In this document: in pieces, positions 6,389 to 9,432 of the stretch | Layout: every line of letters begins with the position of its first letter | Position numbering within the stretch: position 1 is the first letter of the stretch | Assembly (NCBI RefSeq): GCF_002871795.1 | Contig: NZ_PNHL01000029.1 | Span: 1 to 9,432, forward strand | From: Brachybacterium sp. UMB0905 | GTDB taxonomy: Bacteria; Actinomycetota; Actinomycetes; Actinomycetales; Dermabacteraceae | Direction: 5' to 3' | Length of the DNA: 9,432 nt | Notes under the pieces: model-generated | The model's database searches: none | What the model was told of the DNA's origin: nothing | Seen by the model: the letters and a program-made list of their open reading frames with translations, nothing else | Program-made: the position numbers and the translations under genes

Positions 6389-7119
6389 CCGGCCCTCTGT
6401 TGTGCTTGAACTGCCCGCATCCAGTGCCGGGTTTGTGCCCACGAGAAGGCGTTGAGCGCCAGATGGCCAACGACAGCAGAGAGCAGCGAGCCCGCGAGCA
6501 GAGTGGTCCCGGCCAGGACCGAGGCGTAGGCGGTCTTGAGAACGATCTGGTGAGCACCGTAGGCGTCGTGCGATAGCCCGAAGAGCATCGCGGACACTGC
6601 CAAGAGTCCGATGGACGCCGCCGGTGTTTCGACGCTGAGTGCCACGAAGCCGACGATTCCGCGATACAGGATTTCCTCGACGATCGCGACGAGGCAGAGC
6701 TCCGGCAACGCCCAGGGTCGGGCGATGGCGATCTTCTGGGGAGTGGCCCAGTGGCGGTAGATGCGGGCGATTCCGTCGGCATCGGCGACAGACGGATCGG
6801 TGTGCAGTCGGGCGTCGATGTCCGTCGCTTCCGTCGCTCGTTGAGTCTTCGGGCGGACGTATCGGGCGAGAGACCATTCTGTCAGGACGAAGAGCGCCCC
6901 GAGACCCAGGCCGATGAGCACGTGGATGCCCACCTGTGTGATCTTGTCAGGCGCCGGGCTGATCGTGGCTCCGGTGACGATGGCTCCGACGGCGATGGGC
7001 GTCATCGTGACAATGAAGATGACGCCGGGCCGTACCCGCAGGCCCCGGCTGACACACCACGCGAGGATGTGCGCGCTCAGTGGTCGTCCTGCCAGAGCAA
7101 GGGCTGTCAGAGCAATCAC
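6385..7119 (-). CDS. CPBP (CaaX/Abi) family intramembrane metalloprotease
   Basis: A 244-residue membrane protein with all three CPBP motifs: EEILYR (Glu148, Glu149, Arg153), FGLSH (Phe180, His184) and HLALN (His219, Asn223), each in or beside a hydrophobic helix. The family includes Rce1-type CaaX proteases, bacteriocin self-immunity proteins and SagE-type proteins of azole peptide clusters. In TOMM clusters such a protein is thought to remove the leader peptide or protect the producer; both fit here. The start is a GTG at 7119, 14 bp after the YcaO stop, with only a weak GGTGGG upstream; no ATG is available in frame between the genes. The next gene overlaps its stop as ATGA. Family assignment is strong, choice of role is inference. 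Confidence 0.87.
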   Translation of the reverse strand: MIALTALALAGRPLSAHILAWCVSRGLRVRPGVIFIVTMTPIAVGAIVTGATISPAPDKITQVGIHVLIGLGLGALFVLTEWSLARYVRPKTQRATEATDIDARLHTDPSVADADGIARIYRHWATPQKIAIARPWALPELCLVAIVEEILYRGIVGFVALSVETPAASIGLLAVSAMLFGLSHDAYGAHQIVLKTAYASVLAGTTLLAGSLLSAVVGHLALNAFSWAQTRHWMRAVQAQQRAG

Positions 7120-7133
7120 ATCTGCCCACCGGC

Positions 7134-8510
7134 CTATGCGTAGGGGTGCGGAAGCATGGCATCAGCGACCGCGCCATATGCCTGGAAACGCGGGTGGTTC
7201 AGTGGCGGGGCGCTCGGCAGGCACAGGCTCATCGTGTCTGGTGACCAGACCCGGGGTACGTAGAAGCCGAGCCTGCGCGCTTCTGGCGTCGTGCAGTCGG
7301 CGAACACAAGCTCTGCGCCAAGGCGCTTGTAGCCGGCGATGACCGCGTCGATCTCAGAGCGCACGTCCGATGCTCCATCAGCAGGCAGATCGCTGGCGTC
7401 GACAAACTGGTCTTTGGGGAACTTTCGATCGAGGACCGCGGCGCCGTCTGGTCGCGCGTAGTGGGCGACATTGGCGTCGAGGTCGAACATCTGCGTCGTG
7501 TCAGTGGTGCGCGCGCCCACGGCACCGTCGACAAGCTCGGGAGATATCCGCAGCATTTTCGACAGCTGGACTCCCGCTGCTGACTCGAGAAACGCCTTGT
7601 AGAGGGAGTCTTCGAGACTTGAGGCGATGCCGAGCCCGAGGTTGTGCCCCCGTCCCGACCCAGGGCGGCCGCGCATCACGCACGCAGTGACGTGAACGTT
7701 GAAGCCGGGCAGTTCGAGATAATGGAAGGTGGGCGTGACCTGCGAGCCAGCGAGGTGCCGGTCAAGCAGGGCCTTGAGCGCCGTGGTGCGACGACCGAAA
7801 CGCACTTGTGGAGCAATACGGTCGGTGTACCAGTGACCCATCGCGGCATCGCCGTGGATCAACTCGTAGAGCGCCGACCGGACGGCGAGTTCGGGTGAGG
7901 TGTGGGCTGCGCTCCCGGTCGTGACAGCCGAGTTCAGCCACGGCTCGCCCTCCCGTTTGCGGAGCTGGTATCCAATGTAGAGCAACTGCGCTGGCGCCCA
8001 CCTTGTCTCGCCGGTGATGAGCGAACGAGTGGGGGTCCACGTGATCGGGGAATCCGATTCGAGCGGCGAGTATGCGAACGTGTCCTGTGCATACTGTTCG
8101 TCGCGGAACGGGCGCGCAAAAGGGCCGACAAGGGCGGACCTGCCTGCCTCGGTCATCGAGGCCTGCGTCTCGAAGACGCTTTCATAGTCGGCTGTGAGGG
8201 GTCTGACGACCTGGGCGTAGCGTTCGACGGTCTCGCCAACACTGCGGATCAGGGCTTCCTCGGTGTAGATGCCGCATCCACCGATGTGATAGGTCAGACC
8301 GCTCTTGCGTCCAAGGAGGTGTTCAACGCCGGTTAGCTGTGCGCCGGAGACAATGATGCGTGGTTCGTCGCGACCGCGCATCATGAAGCCCAGGGTGCGG
8401 CTGAGCCCGGTCAGCGGGCTGATGATCCGTCGGGCCAGCCGGTCGAAGTCGGGATTGAGGCGAGGGTGATGGTCCGTTGAGGACAGGCGCATGCTCGGTG
8501 AGGGTGTCAT
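7134..8510 (-). CDS. YcaO-family cyclodehydratase (TOMM 'D' protein)
   Basis: A 458-residue YcaO protein. These enzymes use ATP to phosphorylate a peptide backbone amide and drive cyclisation of Cys, Ser or Thr into thiazoline or oxazoline. The N-terminal part shows GGCGIYTEEALIRSVGETVERY with the ATP/Mg site residues Glu93, Glu96 and Arg97. Next come NSAVTTGSAAHTSPELA (193-209) and ALYELIHGD with Glu216, then ASSLEDSLYKAFLESAAGVQ (296-315). The usual ELIERD reads ELIHGD (216-221), an ER to HG change. The C-terminus ends PHPYA (454-458), close to the terminal PxPxP motif of azoline-forming YcaO enzymes but with Ala last. The ATG at 8510 has GGAGGAG eight bases upstream and overlaps the upstream stop as ATGA, so it is translationally coupled to its partner. 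The lack of a TfuA gene nearby argues against thioamide formation. Confidence 0.92.
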   Translation of the reverse strand: MTPSPSMRLSSTDHHPRLNPDFDRLARRIISPLTGLSRTLGFMMRGRDEPRIIVSGAQLTGVEHLLGRKSGLTYHIGGCGIYTEEALIRSVGETVERYAQVVRPLTADYESVFETQASMTEAGRSALVGPFARPFRDEQYAQDTFAYSPLESDSPITWTPTRSLITGETRWAPAQLLYIGYQLRKREGEPWLNSAVTTGSAAHTSPELAVRSALYELIHGDAAMGHWYTDRIAPQVRFGRRTTALKALLDRHLAGSQVTPTFHYLELPGFNVHVTACVMRGRPGSGRGHNLGLGIASSLEDSLYKAFLESAAGVQLSKMLRISPELVDGAVGARTTDTTQMFDLDANVAHYARPDGAAVLDRKFPKDQFVDASDLPADGASDVRSEIDAVIAGYKRLGAELVFADCTTPEARRLGFYVPRVWSPDTMSLCLPSAPPLNHPRFQAYGAVADAMLPHPYA

Positions 8511-9432
8511 TCTGCGATCTCCTCCAGCGTCCGTGTCCCGAAGTACAGCTCGAAGTCATCGCGTTCTGCCACCGGCATGCCGACGGTGCTGTCGGGCAGG
8601 GGCAGGATCTCGTGAACAGCGAACTCGGAGGTCGGGGCGAAGAATGAGTAGGCGTGTGACAGGGTTCCTGCTGTGCCTGTGGTCACCCACGACACGGCTT
8701 CCGGCAGGAGGTGGGCGGCGAGGAGCTGGGCGAGCACCGGCTGCACTTCGAACGCCTTGTCCTGGTTGACGCGGCCTTGCGCGAGGGCCTTCTTATAGGA
8801 CTGGTACGAGGCGCTTTCACGCAGGTTCATCAGCATGCGCGTCTCATAGGCATCCCAGGAAGGGGTGCGCTTCGACACGGTAGTCGGGCCCACGAGAACG
8901 AACGGGCCGTCGACCACACCGTAGAGCCACGGCACCCCGAGATGGTCCATGACACGGTCCACGATTCGGGTCTTCACCGGATCGGCCACTGCCTCGGCAT
9001 AGATGACAAAGCTCCCGCGCAACTCCTCGAACCGTTGTATTTGGCGATAGAACTCCAGACCGTCCTCCAGCCACGCTGAGTCAGCGTGAGTCAGTGATGC
9101 CAGGGGATGGTCCTCATCGGCGAGTGCGATCTCCAGGTCGGGCACTGTCTGTGCCAAGCCCGTCTGCAGAGGGCCGGTAACCTCGGCCGGGCCCACGATG
9201 ACCACGGGTTCGAGACATTCACGAAGAGAGGAACGTCGACCTTGGACCAGGTCGACGTACTGGTCGAGATAGTTGTCGGCCTCAGCGGAGACGATCTCCT
9301 TCTCTTCGAGATATTCTACTACCGCTCGGATGTCTTCGTTTGTTTGTCCCGTGCTCTTGGTGGTGTCATAGCGTCGAAGCAACACCCCCGGTCGGCGGGG
9401 GTCTGATCGGTGGAGTGTGCGGATGGCGCGGG
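8507..9432 (-). CDS. E1/ThiF-like TOMM partner protein ('C' protein), 5' end missing
   Basis: Partial gene running off the right edge. In azole peptide clusters this protein binds the precursor leader and presents the core to YcaO. The frame is open to 9432 and the codons before a GTG at 9385 read DPRRPGVLLRRYD, which resembles the start region of these proteins, so I doubt that GTG is the start; it also lacks a ribosome site. A winged-helix leader-binding region (RRE-like) is suggested by TNEDIRAVVEYLEEKEIV. A Rossmann-like strand VVIVGPAEVTGPL is followed by VPWLYGVVDGPFVLVGPTT (151-169 counted from the GTG), a hallmark of the family. The CxxC zinc cysteines and a canonical ATP loop are absent; only one Cys is visible. 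It is therefore likely a non-catalytic scaffold. Its stop overlaps the YcaO start as ATGA. Confidence 0.78.
   Translation of the reverse strand, partial: RAIRTLHRSDPRRPGVLLRRYDTTKSTGQTNEDIRAVVEYLEEKEIVSAEADNYLDQYVDLVQGRRSSLRECLEPVVIVGPAEVTGPLQTGLAQTVPDLEIALADEDHPLASLTHADSAWLEDGLEFYRQIQRFEELRGSFVIYAEAVADPVKTRIVDRVMDHLGVPWLYGVVDGPFVLVGPTTVSKRTPSWDAYETRMLMNLRESASYQSYKKALAQGRVNQDKAFEVQPVLAQLLAAHLLPEAVSWVTTGTAGTLSHAYSFFAPTSEFAVHEILPLPDSTVGMPVAERDDFELYFGTRTLEEIAE
9233..9258 (-). repeat. 10-bp inverted repeat, 6-nt loop, in the C-protein gene
   Basis: ACGTCGACCT and its exact reverse complement AGGTCGACGT flank six bases (9243-9248). It encodes YVDLVQGRR. It has the same loop size as the longer hairpin at 1885-1920, but its length is near chance expectation. 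Confidence 0.5.

Noticed and set aside
6389..6877. Longer N-terminal extension of the degenerate CPBP-like protein
   Set aside because: The extension lies inside the preceding CPBP gene, is arginine-rich with shadow-frame composition, and the ATG at 6388 has an ATGA overlap and ribosome site.
7902..8336. Plus-strand reading frames opposite YcaO and the E1-like gene (also 8711-9079)
   Set aside because: There is no recognisable motif or start signal, and they lie fully antisense to strongly supported genes.
9077..9094. TGAGTCAG direct repeats and a 17-bp palindrome (9072-9088)
   Set aside because: They are short, inside conserved coding sequence, and at a level expected by chance.
9383..9385. 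GTG as the start of the E1-like gene, with a 7-bp hairpin (9384-9402) as an attenuator after a precursor gene
   Set aside because: The frame is open to the window edge and the upstream codons give DPRRPGVLLRR, which fits the family N-terminus. There is no ribosome site, and the GTG would be buried in the hairpin. More sequence to the right would settle it.
1..9432. CRISPR arrays, tRNA or rRNA genes, insertion sequences, attachment sites
   Set aside because: No spaced repeats, cloverleaf-like sequences, transposase motifs or terminal repeats were seen on either strand.
7134..9432. Thioamide, bottromycin or thiopeptide pathway
   Set aside because: There is no TfuA gene, no split lantibiotic dehydratase and no cycloaddition enzyme in view; the YcaO is paired with an E1-like protein, which points to azoline formation.

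Overview
The window looks like chromosomal DNA from a high-GC Gram-positive bacterium (Actinomycetota). GC is roughly 60%, third codon positions favour G/C, GTG starts occur, genes overlap tightly, and one regulator gene appears to be transcribed without a leader. I cannot name the genus. Every gene I can support is on the minus strand, so transcription runs from the right edge to the left edge.

Right block (9432 to about 3848): a probable biosynthetic operon for a linear azol(in)e-containing peptide, a RiPP of the TOMM class. In order of transcription it encodes: an E1/ThiF-like partner protein (cut by the window edge) that normally binds the precursor leader peptide and activates the cyclodehydratase; a YcaO-family ATP-dependent cyclodehydratase; a CPBP (CaaX/Abi-type) membrane protease with all three motifs; a second CPBP-like membrane protein with degraded motifs; a two-domain acyl-CoA thioesterase/BAAT-type hydrolase; and a TetR-family regulator that is a pseudogene here. 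Two junctions are ATGA overlaps and the other gaps are 14 to 38 bp. No precursor peptide, flavin dehydrogenase or dedicated ABC exporter is present; the precursor presumably lies beyond the right edge.

Left block (3793 to 231): a second unit starting at its own promoter, made of an intact TetR repressor, a 12-helix MFS efflux transporter 16 bp downstream, and an ABC-class ATPase (DUF/PF09818-type) whose start overlaps the transporter stop by 8 nt. The intact TetR lines up residue for residue with the N-terminus of the broken one, so they are paralogues. After the ATPase there is a weak hairpin and what looks like the C-terminal scrap of another MFS transporter.

Reading it together: the right block makes and trims a heterocyclised peptide, and the left block is a plausible export/self-protection unit under TetR control. 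The link between the two blocks is inference from adjacency. The least expected items are the paired active/degenerate CPBP proteins, the thioesterase inside the operon, the doubly broken regulator, and a perfect 15-bp hairpin just inside the ATPase gene.
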